From assembly GCA_907163375.1 (NCBI GenBank), contig CAJQUW010016993.1:43522-107521 (forward strand): DNA of 64,000 bases, written 5' to 3'. Below are positions 18,601 to 27,437 of the stretch, piece by piece. The notes beneath the pieces are model-generated. The model saw only the letters and a program-made list of their open reading frames with translations. It did not search any database and was not told the DNA's origin. Position 1 is the first letter of the stretch. Each line of letters opens with the position of its first letter. Made by a program: the position numbers and the translations under genes. This DNA is from Prostheceraeus crozeri. Lineage: Eukaryota; Platyhelminthes; Polycladida; Euryleptidae.

Positions 18601-19536
18601 GCGTACGAATCGAAAGAGCTGTTGGCCAATACGTGTTTACAATCCTACTTGTTTGGAGATAAACTCTCTGATAAGACATTGTATTCACCCGCTGTCGCGT
18701 ATCAAGAAGGATCCACCCTGAAAGTCTGCAAAGATAGATTGACTTCCTTTATTGGATGGTTCAGTGTTGATATGCAACAGCTCATGACGACCATGATGGA
18801 ACGCTGGCAAGAAAACATGTTTTATCTAGTGGATGGTATGGTGTTGGGAGTGGATGTGGGAAAACAAGATATTCAATCGGTGATGGTGAATACACATCCC
18901 ACACCTCGCCCTTTTCTTCATCTCTATAGCAAGACCATGAAACCGTTGCACATCTATGACCACATGATTCGGCAAGGTTACATCAACCCCACCCTGGACA
19001 TTTCTACCTCGTTTCATCGTGTCCACATTCCCAAAGGGAGTTATACCTTGGAAGGACTCTTTTCTAAACTCCAAGTGAATTTACAGATGTGGACGGATGT
19101 ATCCCTCTCTCTCTCGAAAGATCATTATTTGACGGTGAAAACCGCAGAACATGCCTTTATTGATTTTGGAGAAGCGTTGAGTTATCGTATAGGTCTACCC
19201 CAATCCTATTACGGACCCAATACACAGATGACAACACTCTCTCCCCTCAGCCTAACTCCCAATTCCTTCAACATTATCGTCTATTGTAATATTGTGGCGG
19301 AAAGTATTGTGGGAGGACAACGTGAACAAATCTTGAAAATTCATCCCATTGAAGAGAAACAACGTTTGGGGGAAATGGTGTCGTATGAAGTGTCCAATAT
19401 TGATTATTACCCCATTTTTACATCCGCTATTGATGAGATTGAAATTCAGTTGCGTGGTGACGATGGTGAATTTATTCCAATTCATGAAGGACGATCCTAT
19501 TTCAAACTCCATCTCCGCCGTAAGGAGACTAGGTAA
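15690..19536 (+). CDS. Polinton penton-like/fibre-like structural gene, long form
   Basis: The start has the YLLSNTQPHLYDNKANHF motif and a WEVGLKEFGYVNN block. The end has NIIVYCNIV..SIVGG..., IEIQLRGDDG and a final YFKLHLRRK. Both ends match the 305-residue protein at 19561 and the penton-like minor capsid proteins of Polintons. Between them are about 1,000 extra residues with at least three related PxGxYxLxxLxxxLN units (near 17.7, 18.2 and 19.0 kb), suggesting internal expansion into a long spike or tape-like protein. It does not read as one frame throughout. Function inferred from family likeness. Confidence 0.65.
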
Positions 19537-19560
19537 TTATGGACAGAGTGACACTCAACC

Positions 19561-20478
19561 ATGCATGAGGAAACGATTCACTTGTTGAGTAATGCGCAGC
19601 CCAATTTGTTTCCTGAAAATAGAGCCAATCATTTCAAAAATCGCTTGGTTCCTTCCATCCCCATAGTCCATGGGGATCAATGGGAAGCCGGTATCTCCGT
19701 CGTCAACTTTATCAATACCCTTCAGACAATACCCGTGGATGTCAGCTTTAGTGTGGGGACATTGAAGGATCATCCTGAGACGATTTCAACCGTCTATACG
19801 TCCTCTATCCTTCCTGTCAAAACGGATTCACCGCGAGGAGAGCAAGGCAAACAAGGCAAACAAGGTGAACAAGGCAAACAAGGCAAACAGGGTGAACAAG
19901 ACAAACAAGATAAACAAGACAAACAAGGCAAACAGGGAGAACAAGGCAAATTTACGCGCTTCAACATTCCACGCGGTATTTATTCGGAGAAGACGTTGAT
20001 GCAGTGTTTGAATCAAAATCGACAGCATGGACACAATTTCCACTTTTCTATCACTACATTGGCGCCTCATGTCCATGTTGTTTCAGTGGTCGTACCCCCA
20101 CACTACAGTATGAAACTCCATCCTTTGCTCAAAGACATTCTTGGGTTTAAAACAGACTTACTCACTTCCTCACAGCAAGCGACTGCCCCTTTGAATTTGA
20201 ATGCCTTCACCTACAATATTCTCCTGTATTGTAATATTGTAGGCTATCATTATGTAGGAGGTATGAAAACAAACTGTATGTGTGTGATTCCCTACACGGG
20301 GAAAGATTATGGAGATAGTATTCATCATGAATTCCAGAATGTCACCTATCTCCCTGTGAAAAGTCAACAGGTGCAAGATATTGAAATCAAACTCATGTCG
20401 GATGACGGTCATCCCATCCCTATGACAGACGGACGGTCCTATGTAAAAATGCATCTTCGACGTCGCGCAATTAAGTAA
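19561..20478 (+). CDS. Polinton penton-like protein with collagen-like linker, 305 aa
   Basis: N-terminus [19 protein letters not shown] and a [10 protein letters not shown] block; C-terminus [17 protein letters not shown] and [10 protein letters not shown]...HLRRR. These pair with the ends of the preceding long gene, so the two are paralogues. Between them lies a run of about 13 GxQ/DxQ triplets (GEQGKQGKQ..., about nt 19837-19950), which is collagen-like in period and charge though poor in proline. It probably encodes a capsid vertex or fibre component. 24 bases separate it from the previous gene. Confidence 0.7.
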   Translation: MHEETIHLLSNAQPNLFPENRANHFKNRLVPSIPIVHGDQWEAGISVVNFINTLQTIPVDVSFSVGTLKDHPETISTVYTSSILPVKTDSPRGEQGKQGKQGEQGKQGKQGEQDKQDKQDKQGKQGEQGKFTRFNIPRGIYSEKTLMQCLNQNRQHGHNFHFSITTLAPHVHVVSVVVPPHYSMKLHPLLKDILGFKTDLLTSSQQATAPLNLNAFTYNILLYCNIVGYHYVGGMKTNCMCVIPYTGKDYGDSIHHEFQNVTYLPVKSQQVQDIEIKLMSDDGHPIPMTDGRSYVKMHLRRRAIK

Positions 20479-20507
20479 TTGTCTTTTCCCAAGCACATCA
20501 AGACACG

Positions 20508-21167
20508 ATGACGAATCTCTTTTTAATCCGTCACCGACCACATTCCTCTGGACGATTGTTTGGAAGAGGATCATTTATGCAACGCGGTGGATGGAATAAA
20601 GTGATTGGACAGAAAACACGCATGATTAGACCCCGTGTCACTGGTGTCAAGAAACCATCCATCCGTTTGCCCAAATCACTCAAAAAGAGTGTTCCCAGAA
20701 AAACATTTCGAAAACCCTCTCGAAAAACAAATCGAAAACCCTCTCGAAATCCCTCTCGAAAACCCTCTCGACAAGCAACACGAAAACCTTCGCAAAAGGG
20801 GCTTGTACATACGGTACAGAAAACGTTGGGAAAATCGTTACGTACGACAGAGTTTCTCAATGCTGCGAAACAAGCTGTCACGGATGCTGTCAGCTCTACC
20901 GCACAAGAAGGAGTTCACCATCTCAAAAAGGGTGTGAAAGCACTCGCCAAACGCACTTTACAGACTGCTCCCGAACATGTTGTAGAAGCTATTCAAAATA
21001 AAGTGAGTCGGAAACGCGTCTTCACGGATGAAGAAGGAGATCGGGTGGAAGCACCTGCTCCTAAACGTCGTCGTGGTCATGTGGCCATTGCTCATCATAC
21101 GAAATGGGGAAAAGGAAGTTTGATGGGGCGTTATCGCGGAGGTGCTAAACAACGCATGCTCTTTTAA
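20508..21167 (+). CDS. Basic pVI-like virion protein, 219 aa
   Basis: Very basic. A middle region has about seven RKPSRK-type repeats (residues about 65-95), then amphipathic helices (LNAAKQAVTDAVSS, VVEAIQNKVSRKR) and a last 11-residue tail YRGGAKQRMLF. It sits directly before the capsid and protease genes, as adenovirus pVI sits before hexon and adenain. The tail is similar in size, charge and final Phe to the pVI peptide GVQSLKRRRCF that activates adenain. Homology is inferred from position and layout, not from strong sequence identity. Confidence 0.55.
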   Translation: MTNLFLIRHRPHSSGRLFGRGSFMQRGGWNKVIGQKTRMIRPRVTGVKKPSIRLPKSLKKSVPRKTFRKPSRKTNRKPSRNPSRKPSRQATRKPSQKGLVHTVQKTLGKSLRTTEFLNAAKQAVTDAVSSTAQEGVHHLKKGVKALAKRTLQTAPEHVVEAIQNKVSRKRVFTDEEGDRVEAPAPKRRRGHVAIAHHTKWGKGSLMGRYRGGAKQRMLF

Positions 21168-21203
21168 GAACTAAGCAATCTTAGAACATCCGTCTCATCA
21201 AGC

Positions 21204-22573
21204 ATGGCGGAAACCCCTGCCTTATTGGATGCGCGTTACGATGTATTCCAAAGTGATAAAGTCGATGTCTCGAGTACTTCTCAGCATACGAGCGTTCTGA
21301 CACCAGTCAATGGATTGGAAAATCCCGGTACCATTCAATTCACGGTCCCTCGACTAGCCATTCATTGGATGGATGTATGCAATGCCTATTTTCGCGTGGA
21401 AGTACAACTCATGAAACATGATTCGGCTAAAGGAGCAGACGTGCCATGTGAGGCGTCAGACAAGGCAATTATTATCAACAATACGGCCCACTCCCTCTTT
21501 TCCGACATTACTATCCGCTTGAATGAACGCACCATTGAAGGAGGCAATGACTTGTATTATTTGAGAGCTTACCTTAGCAATCTTTTACAATATACCAATG
21601 ATGTGAAGAATACACACATGGTCACACAAGGATTTACTGTTCCTCAAGTGATGCATGACACGGAGTATGATGCAGCGACGAAGACGATAAAGACTAAGGC
21701 GGTAGAGTTTACAGATAAAGAGAATGCACTCAATCAAGCCATTCTCAAACAATGGTCAGACAACAAATTTAAACGTACCTTTGACTTTCCCCTGAAATGT
21801 AATTTGTTCCAACAAGTGATTGCTCTGCCCCCAGGCATGCAACTGGATCTCATTTTCACCTTGAATAAACCGGAATATGCCATTTATGATATGGAACATC
21901 CTGCAGGGACGACCTCTACAAAGTACAAGTTCAAAATCACGTCTTTCCAATTGTATATGCCCATGCTCACACCGAATGCAGAACTGCAATTGAAAACTGC
22001 GAATCGACGCAAGACAGAAGCCATTTATTATCGCTACAATGGCATGACCGTCTCCAACGACAAACGATTGAAAGTGGAGTACAAAAGAAGACGTTTTCCA
22101 ATGTGGCTGCTCTATTGAGTCCTAAACTCATCTTTTTCGCGGTTGTTCCCAGTAACTCTTGGTTTGATCCAGGAAGCCGTAAACTCTATTTTGAAAGGCA
22201 TGGACTCTCTCAAGTCACCATGACCACCAATGGAGCCATCATGACAGGAGGCACCATCAATTGCAAAGATAACGTGATTGCCTACAGTCAATTCAATCGT
22301 GCGATTCAAGTCTATAACACGAATGAATCATGTGGTATTGATTTGGAGAGTTTTACCAAATACTGTTACTTTATCGCCTTTGACTGTACCTTGGATAAAC
22401 AAATCGATAGTGTTCAACCCACCAATACACGTCAATATGGACTGGAATTGCAATTTGAGAATACGACCAAGCAAAATATGGATTTATTAATGTTTGTCAT
22501 TCATGACGAACAATTCTCCGTCACACCGGAGAATGCTGTCATCTCCAGTGCGTATATCCCTCCCGCTATTTAA
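21204..22573 (+). CDS. Polinton major capsid protein (double jelly roll)
   Basis: Recognised from the Polinton capsid pattern: an N-terminal region with TIQFTVPRLAIHWMDV, INNTAHSLFSDITIRLNER, then a NDLYYLRAYLSNLLQY helix, and jelly-roll strands such as LPPGMQLDLIFTLNKP. The product would be the hexon-like shell subunit. Order (basic pVI-like protein, capsid, protease) matches adenovirus. The gene does not read as a single open frame in this copy. Confidence 0.8.
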
Positions 22574-22692
22574 GTGTTGGTGTGCATGGACATCCTCATA
22601 AGATATGGTGAAGGAGCCCGAGAATCACGTTCCTCCTATCGCTTGGACATCTCTTTATCAACATCGTCTCATTAAAGCTCAGCGTTGGCTGA

Positions 22693-23325
22693 ATGGGAGA
22701 CTGGTTAAGCAACACGGAAATCGAAGGAATCATGCAGGGTATGAATCAATTACAAGAGAAACATTTACTCAATGCCTGCATGTGCGAAGATGATTTTCTC
22801 TGTGCTATTCAGTGTAGTTGTCAAACGTTTGCTCATCGTCTCCTCCAATCTTCTTACGTTCCCTTCCAAGGTGTGTTTCCTGCTGATCTACTTCCTGCTC
22901 ATTCCCCGGAATCAAAGACACTTATTGTCAATAGTGATCGCTCTCATCAACCTGGCAAGCATTGGTTGGCCTTTTATCAAAATGCGGATCAACGCGTGTG
23001 CGAATTCTTTGACTCTTATGGACTCACTCCATCTCACTATCCACATGTTACCGAATGGTTATCGACAACACCTTATCCTCTAAACTATCGTCGCCCTCTG
23101 CGTATACAAGGACCTAAAGCCTATTGTGGTGCTTACTGTATTTACTTTTTAAACCAACGCCCTTTTAACACGTCTATGGAAAAAACACTGACTTTCTTTC
23201 GAACATTGGATGCTTACGAGAAAGATCAAGAACTCATTCAAACCTATTTGTCCTTCAATGATAAAATTGTCTATTCCTATTTGTATTCTACATTATCCCA
23301 TGTTTTGAAGTCAATAAAGAAATGA
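22693..23325 (+). CDS. Adenain-like cysteine protease, 210 aa
   Basis: Maturation protease. Visible catalytic set: H90 in GKHWLAFY, D107 in CEFFDSYG, Q139 in RIQGPKAYCG and C145 in AYCGAYC. Length and order match adenovirus protease and the Polinton C48-type enzymes, which cut capsid precursors after GG-type sites. The start at 22693 gives the typical LSNTEIEGIM opening. About 120 bases separate it from the capsid gene. AATAAA lies just before the stop. Confidence 0.9.
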   Translation: MGDWLSNTEIEGIMQGMNQLQEKHLLNACMCEDDFLCAIQCSCQTFAHRLLQSSYVPFQGVFPADLLPAHSPESKTLIVNSDRSHQPGKHWLAFYQNADQRVCEFFDSYGLTPSHYPHVTEWLSTTPYPLNYRRPLRIQGPKAYCGAYCIYFLNQRPFNTSMEKTLTFFRTLDAYEKDQELIQTYLSFNDKIVYSYLYSTLSHVLKSIKK

Positions 23326-23441
23326 ATCATGTCAATGATTGTATTTTTATTTCAGACAGAGGGTAATACTACAAGGTTTTGTACAAGGTTCAGTCACTCG
23401 TGATAGTACACTATACACTATTCACAGAGTTTTTCCATACA
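23326..23441. terminator. Convergent 3' region of protease and RING genes
   Basis: The plus-strand capsid block and the minus-strand replication block end here, 116 bases apart. AATAAA is read on the minus strand at about 23345-23350 for the RING gene. Confidence 0.45.
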
Positions 23442-23945
23442 TCATGCACGATAGACAGTCACTGTTGAAGCAATGTCTTCATCACAAAGGGGACAAGATG
23501 ACGTTTCAAAGGGATTATAACATGTAGAACACATAACATTATGAGAACATGGTAAAAAGAGAAGGGACCGTTCCTGTTTAAAACATGTAACACAGTTCCG
23601 TTCACATAATAATTGAAATGTCTCTTCTTCTAATTTCTTTCTAAAGTCACTTTTATGGGAAGAGTTATCTGACACATCCGTTGCAAATCTCACTTTTTTC
23701 ACTTTTTTCACTCCAGATCGCGCCAATGTCATTGTATTGCAGTGTGGCAGGGAGACATCCTCTATCCACCTGCGCTCCAAATGGTGATTCATAGCATGCT
23801 GATCGAGATCCATGAGTCGATCCACTAATTCACCAGCAGTGATCGTTTCATTGAGATGTGTTACCGTTTCTATCGCTTTGAATGAATATCCCAGATCTCT
23901 TGCGACAACCCACGACGTTGGGATATTAGTTGCTGTCCGATTCAT
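23442..23945 (-). CDS. IAP-type RING finger protein, 167 aa
   Basis: I start at the first real ATG (23945), which overlaps the end of the upstream TBP-like gene by 20 bases. The C-terminus is a C3HC4 RING (C118, C121, C133, H135, C139, C142, C151, C154) of the inhibitor-of-apoptosis type: LLFLPCSHNVMC then CPLCDEDIASTVTVY as the last residues. Residues about 10-48 (VVARDLGYSFKAIETV...AGELVDRLMDLD) resemble the UBA domain that precedes the RING in cellular IAPs. No BIR domain is present. Likely E3 ubiquitin ligase, perhaps blocking host cell death; function inferred. Confidence 0.7.
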   Translation of the reverse strand: MNRTATNIPTSWVVARDLGYSFKAIETVTHLNETITAGELVDRLMDLDQHAMNHHLERRWIEDVSLPHCNTMTLARSGVKKVKKVRFATDVSDNSSHKSDFRKKLEEETFQLLCERNCVTCFKQERSLLFLPCSHNVMCSTCYNPFETSSCPLCDEDIASTVTVYRA

Positions 23946-24501
23946 TGAGGGAATCTCCTTCGAATAGGGATTTGAGAATGTCTTCCACCAACGATTCCGC
24001 TTCTGCAATCGATAAAACACCCGTCACAATCACACTTCCGTTGGAAAAGAAGGAACAGTGTAAATTACCTTTGCGTATTAACGTTCCGGGAAACAGCTCG
24101 CGCTCGTTGGAAATCACTGATGTCGATGGCAACTGTTGAATGGTTTGCATGCGGTCTTTTGTATAGTTCCATTGACATTGAACGGTGCAGGATTTTGTGA
24201 TTGGGTCGCTCACGTCCAATCCGTAGGGGGCGAGTAATTGGCGCATCTCTTTACAAATACGATCGTAGGTTTCCAGAGAGTGGTTGCCCAAAATTTGGAT
24301 ACACCCCCGTGGAAAAATCTGTACAGCAACCGAAGAGTTCCATTTCCAATAGACTCGACAAGGGCGTGATGCTCGGTAGGTGGCCAGAGGGAGTTGCGGT
24401 AACAATGTCTGCAGTGGTATTGCGGAGGATGCTCTGAGCTCCACCATGCGGTTGCAAATCCTTGACATTTTTGAGAGCGGGGTGTAGATACCCTTCTTCA
24501 T
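23926..24501 (-). CDS. TATA-binding-protein-like factor, 191 aa
   Basis: Two-fold repeat layout of TBP. Repeat 2 (about residues 103-180) has ELFPG at 135-139 and FFSNGSVIVTG, matching the TBP core phrases ELFPGL and F-SGK-V-TG. Repeat 1 (about 15-90) has ICNRMVEL, an IPLQTLLPQL helix and IFPRGCIQILGNHS in the equivalent places. There is no long N-terminal tail. All strong promoters of the element have TATATAA-type boxes, so the protein may direct transcription of the element itself. The 5' end overlaps the polymerase frame by about 250 bases, and the next gene starts within its last codons. Confidence 0.7.
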   Translation of the reverse strand: MKKGIYTPLSKMSRICNRMVELRASSAIPLQTLLPQLPLATYRASRPCRVYWKWNSSVAVQIFPRGCIQILGNHSLETYDRICKEMRQLLAPYGLDVSDPITKSCTVQCQWNYTKDRMQTIQQLPSTSVISNERELFPGTLIRKGNLHCSFFSNGSVIVTGVLSIAEAESLVEDILKSLFEGDSLNESDSN

Positions 24502-27379
24502 ATAGCCGATGGTTACCGTAGGGAAGGCTCTGATTGGGTAAATACCAACACCGCTTGTCCTCCCAGATACTTAAGGCTTTCTTCACTTGCGTCACTGTTC
24601 TCATCTCGTGGTGCTGGGATTGGAGGAGGGTTTGTGACACTGTGGTAACGGAATGTTTTTCGAAGGCGTCTACATAATTCTGATGTTTCACTTGTCGCTT
24701 CTTTGCTTGACACACTCCTTTCATGCGACAGTCGTGGATTTCTTCCTCATTGCCTTTGAGGACAATGTAAGAGTACATCTTGGCACTCAAACATACAAAC
24801 TCCTTCACCCTATTTCCCACACACTCGTCCTTGAAACATCCCAAACGATTCGCATTCTCGGTACGTCTCTCTGGATGACTCACGGGATAATTTGAGGTAT
24901 CGAGAACGCCTTTCGCCTCCCTATCAATAAAATTGGGGATGGTTTCAAACGAACGCAGCACTTCTTCGCGTGTATACCGGCTGCGGACTTTGAGGAAGAA
25001 GGAGTCTGTGTCCCCACCAATGAGTTCCACTGAGGTGCACGTCTTGTTGGCTTTCCACTGGTCAAACAGCTTGTACATAATAATCTTGCTGTTGTCCAGG
25101 ATGCATTGCCCGATATAAATGGGCTTGTTCAAGTCTACCTTGGTCTTGCGCACATTCACCACCACGGCTTTGTCGCTGATGTTGAAGAAAGATTGGCAAT
25201 AGGGATGACGTGTCCATTTGCTAAATACATTCGGTGATCGAACAAAATAGTGCTTCCCATATTTCCGCACATTCTCCATTGTCTTACCGTACAGTGCGTT
25301 CACCATCAACTTGTGGAGATTGCGGCGCATTTTCGTGGTTGCCTTGGCGCGTTCTTGCGTATGGTATTGAACATAGGGGCGAATATACGGTTCTTGGTTG
25401 AAGGAGATCCCGTAATGAACCTTGGTGATATGTAAGCCCTTCTCCACATAATACTTGAGAGCAGCGATATGTACCACATACTCTTTGCGATTTTCATGTG
25501 TCATCATTAACTTGTTGGCTGAGTGAAAGGGTCGGTTCCCGTTCAACTCTTGCCATAGCTCTTGCATATAGGGAGACATGTCCTCCCATTTCGCCGTCCC
25601 GCGGTAAGGAGCCAATGGTAAATCTTCCGTGGCATCTTGGACGTGTGGGGGATATTCCAAATCGACGCACAGTACATGACCCGTGGTGCCATTGACATTG
25701 TATCGTCTCACCCATTCGTCGTTGATGTCCACCAAGACCTCCGGTCTTACACAGGAAAAACAATCCTTCGGCAAAGGTCCCATCATGGCCGCACCGTATA
25801 AATTGTTCGCATCGATGTAAAACAGGTGAGTGCCTTCTTCTGCTTGCGCGCGGTGCTGATTCACAAACGTCATCCCTCCACGAATCCCTGCTTCAAACAC
25901 GCGGTACATATCCACGTCATGCAATTTCTCCAACTTGACCTGTGTCTTTTTAAAGAAAAATGAATAGGTCAAGCCAGGAGTGCCGAAATAGTGGATGGGG
26001 TCCAATGCAGACACGTCGCGTATTTCACTTCGAAAGTGTTCGAAGATGTCTGCGAGTAAGGCTACATCCACTGTCAAATAATAGTGGATATAATCTTCAA
26101 ACGTGCTGCACCCCGTCTCTGTCCACGCCTTTTGTGCCACAGCATACTCATCCTCTTCCAACTCCTTCTCACTCAAATCATTATAAAATGCTTTCTTCGG
26201 AGGCAATTGAGTCTCGTGGATACGATCCCAGCAGTCAAAATATGTATAGGGAAAATATCCTTTCCGAATAGATGTGTGATCGCAATTCGGATAGACGGTG
26301 CTCAATATGTGATTTGAGTGAGGAAAGTCACTGATGGTCGTTGACAAATTGTTTAGAGAGTCTTTCAAAAACTGACATGAATCGATGAATCGGAGTTTAT
26401 ATAGGGTATTGGATGGCATGGGAAGAAAGATGGTCACTCCCAACGTCTTGTCTCCTGACGCATAAAGGGGCTCGATCTTATACTTGGGATCCAACTTGGT
26501 AAACCCTTGTACAATCACCTGGTGACTGTCATATCCCTTCCAATTGTGAAACAAGATGTTTAATGTGTTCCGGGATTGACGTCGTCGCATGTTACATGCA
26601 TTGCACAGGGTTTGCAGATACTTGCCCGTGATATGATCGTGGTCTCGCACCTTGGTCGTAGGCCCATTCTTTTCACCTTGCTTCTGGGGTTTTACATCAC
26701 ATCTGCACATGTTACATTGAGCTGTCTGTTCATAGTCCCGTATATCATCCTCCGTCAGCGTCATGTTATGCTTCGTCTCTTCCATGTGATTAAACATCGA
26801 CCAGACCACCTGTCTGATGTGTGTAATAAAGGCAGGAATGCACTCGTTCCCCTTATGGATTACCACCGATTCTTTCATGTCCAGCGCCGGATGCCACACC
26901 ACATAGGATCCCACATACGCTGCCGTATGCTTCTTGGACACGGCATCAATCATGCTCTCAATGTCCGCATACATCACAGCGAGGGGTTGAGTGGTTTTCG
27001 CGTGGTCGATAAATTCATGCGGTTTCGTATCTTCTGGGGTCGTTTCCATCTGAAAAAATCCTCCATCGCATTTGGCTTGATGTTCCACACGTTCTTTGTG
27101 CGCCATATCCTTTGTCTTTCCATACTTCATCCCCTTCTCGTAGAAATTAAATCGTAAGCTACATAACTCGCATGTTTCAAATCGTTTTACTTGTGTTTGG
27201 CTCATGTTCCGATACCACATGCGAGCACATTTCTGAAAATCCGTCACGGGAAGAAAATGTCCAGACTGATCCTCCATATCGTACCGCGTCACCATCACCA
27301 GATGAACGATGCGTGTGTTCTCCTTCACAGCTTGACGGACCGGGTATAATTGGCCCACAAATCCTTTACTGTCATGCAC
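24251..27379 (-). CDS. Polinton protein-primed DNA polymerase B, catalytic part
   Basis: Replicative polymerase. Exonuclease motifs: YADIES (D139, E141), ILFHNWKGYDSH and YYLTVDVALLAD. Polymerase motifs: A in FYIDANNLYGAAM, B in KLMVNALYGKTMENV, C in GGDTDSFFLKV, and a CLSAKMYSYI KxY box. A zinc/HNH-like insert CNMCRC...VRDHDHITGKY...CNAC lies before motif ExoII, as is usual in Polinton polymerases. All catalytic acids I looked for are present. The typical C-terminal SIWEDKRCWYLP...LPYGNH block is followed by about 85 further codons that overlap the TBP-like gene. The N-terminal domain lies in the neighbouring frame at 27438-28436. Confidence 0.9.
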   Translation of the reverse strand: MHDSKGFVGQLYPVRQAVKENTRIVHLVMVTRYDMEDQSGHFLPVTDFQKCARMWYRNMSQTQVKRFETCELCSLRFNFYEKGMKYGKTKDMAHKERVEHQAKCDGGFFQMETTPEDTKPHEFIDHAKTTQPLAVMYADIESMIDAVSKKHTAAYVGSYVVWHPALDMKESVVIHKGNECIPAFITHIRQVVWSMFNHMEETKHNMTLTEDDIRDYEQTAQCNMCRCDVKPQKQGEKNGPTTKVRDHDHITGKYLQTLCNACNMRRRQSRNTLNILFHNWKGYDSHQVIVQGFTKLDPKYKIEPLYASGDKTLGVTIFLPMPSNTLYKLRFIDSCQFLKDSLNNLSTTISDFPHSNHILSTVYPNCDHTSIRKGYFPYTYFDCWDRIHETQLPPKKAFYNDLSEKELEEDEYAVAQKAWTETGCSTFEDYIHYYLTVDVALLADIFEHFRSEIRDVSALDPIHYFGTPGLTYSFFFKKTQVKLEKLHDVDMYRVFEAGIRGGMTFVNQHRAQAEEGTHLFYIDANNLYGAAMMGPLPKDCFSCVRPEVLVDINDEWVRRYNVNGTTGHVLCVDLEYPPHVQDATEDLPLAPYRGTAKWEDMSPYMQELWQELNGNRPFHSANKLMMTHENRKEYVVHIAALKYYVEKGLHITKVHYGISFNQEPYIRPYVQYHTQERAKATTKMRRNLHKLMVNALYGKTMENVRKYGKHYFVRSPNVFSKWTRHPYCQSFFNISDKAVVVNVRKTKVDLNKPIYIGQCILDNSKIIMYKLFDQWKANKTCTSVELIGGDTDSFFLKVRSRYTREEVLRSFETIPNFIDREAKGVLDTSNYPVSHPERRTENANRLGCFKDECVGNRVKEFVCLSAKMYSYIVLKGNEEEIHDCRMKGVCQAKKRQVKHQNYVDAFEKHSVTTVSQTLLQSQHHEMRTVTQVKKALSIWEDKRCWYLPNQSLPYGNHRLYEEGYLHPALKNVKDLQPHGGAQSILRNTTADIVTATPSGHLPSITPLSSLLEMELFGCCTDFSTGVYPNFGQPLSGNLRSYL

Positions 27380-27437
27380 GTGGATACGAAGAATGATATT
27401 GTTCTTCTTTTCAAACTCCTGAATTTCCGTGTATTCA

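Noticed and set aside
22605-22793. 62-codon frame before and over the protease start
   Set aside because: Largely overlaps the clear protease gene and shows no domain or promoter.
26576-27157. Long plus-strand frame
   Set aside because: Antisense shadow of the polymerase gene.
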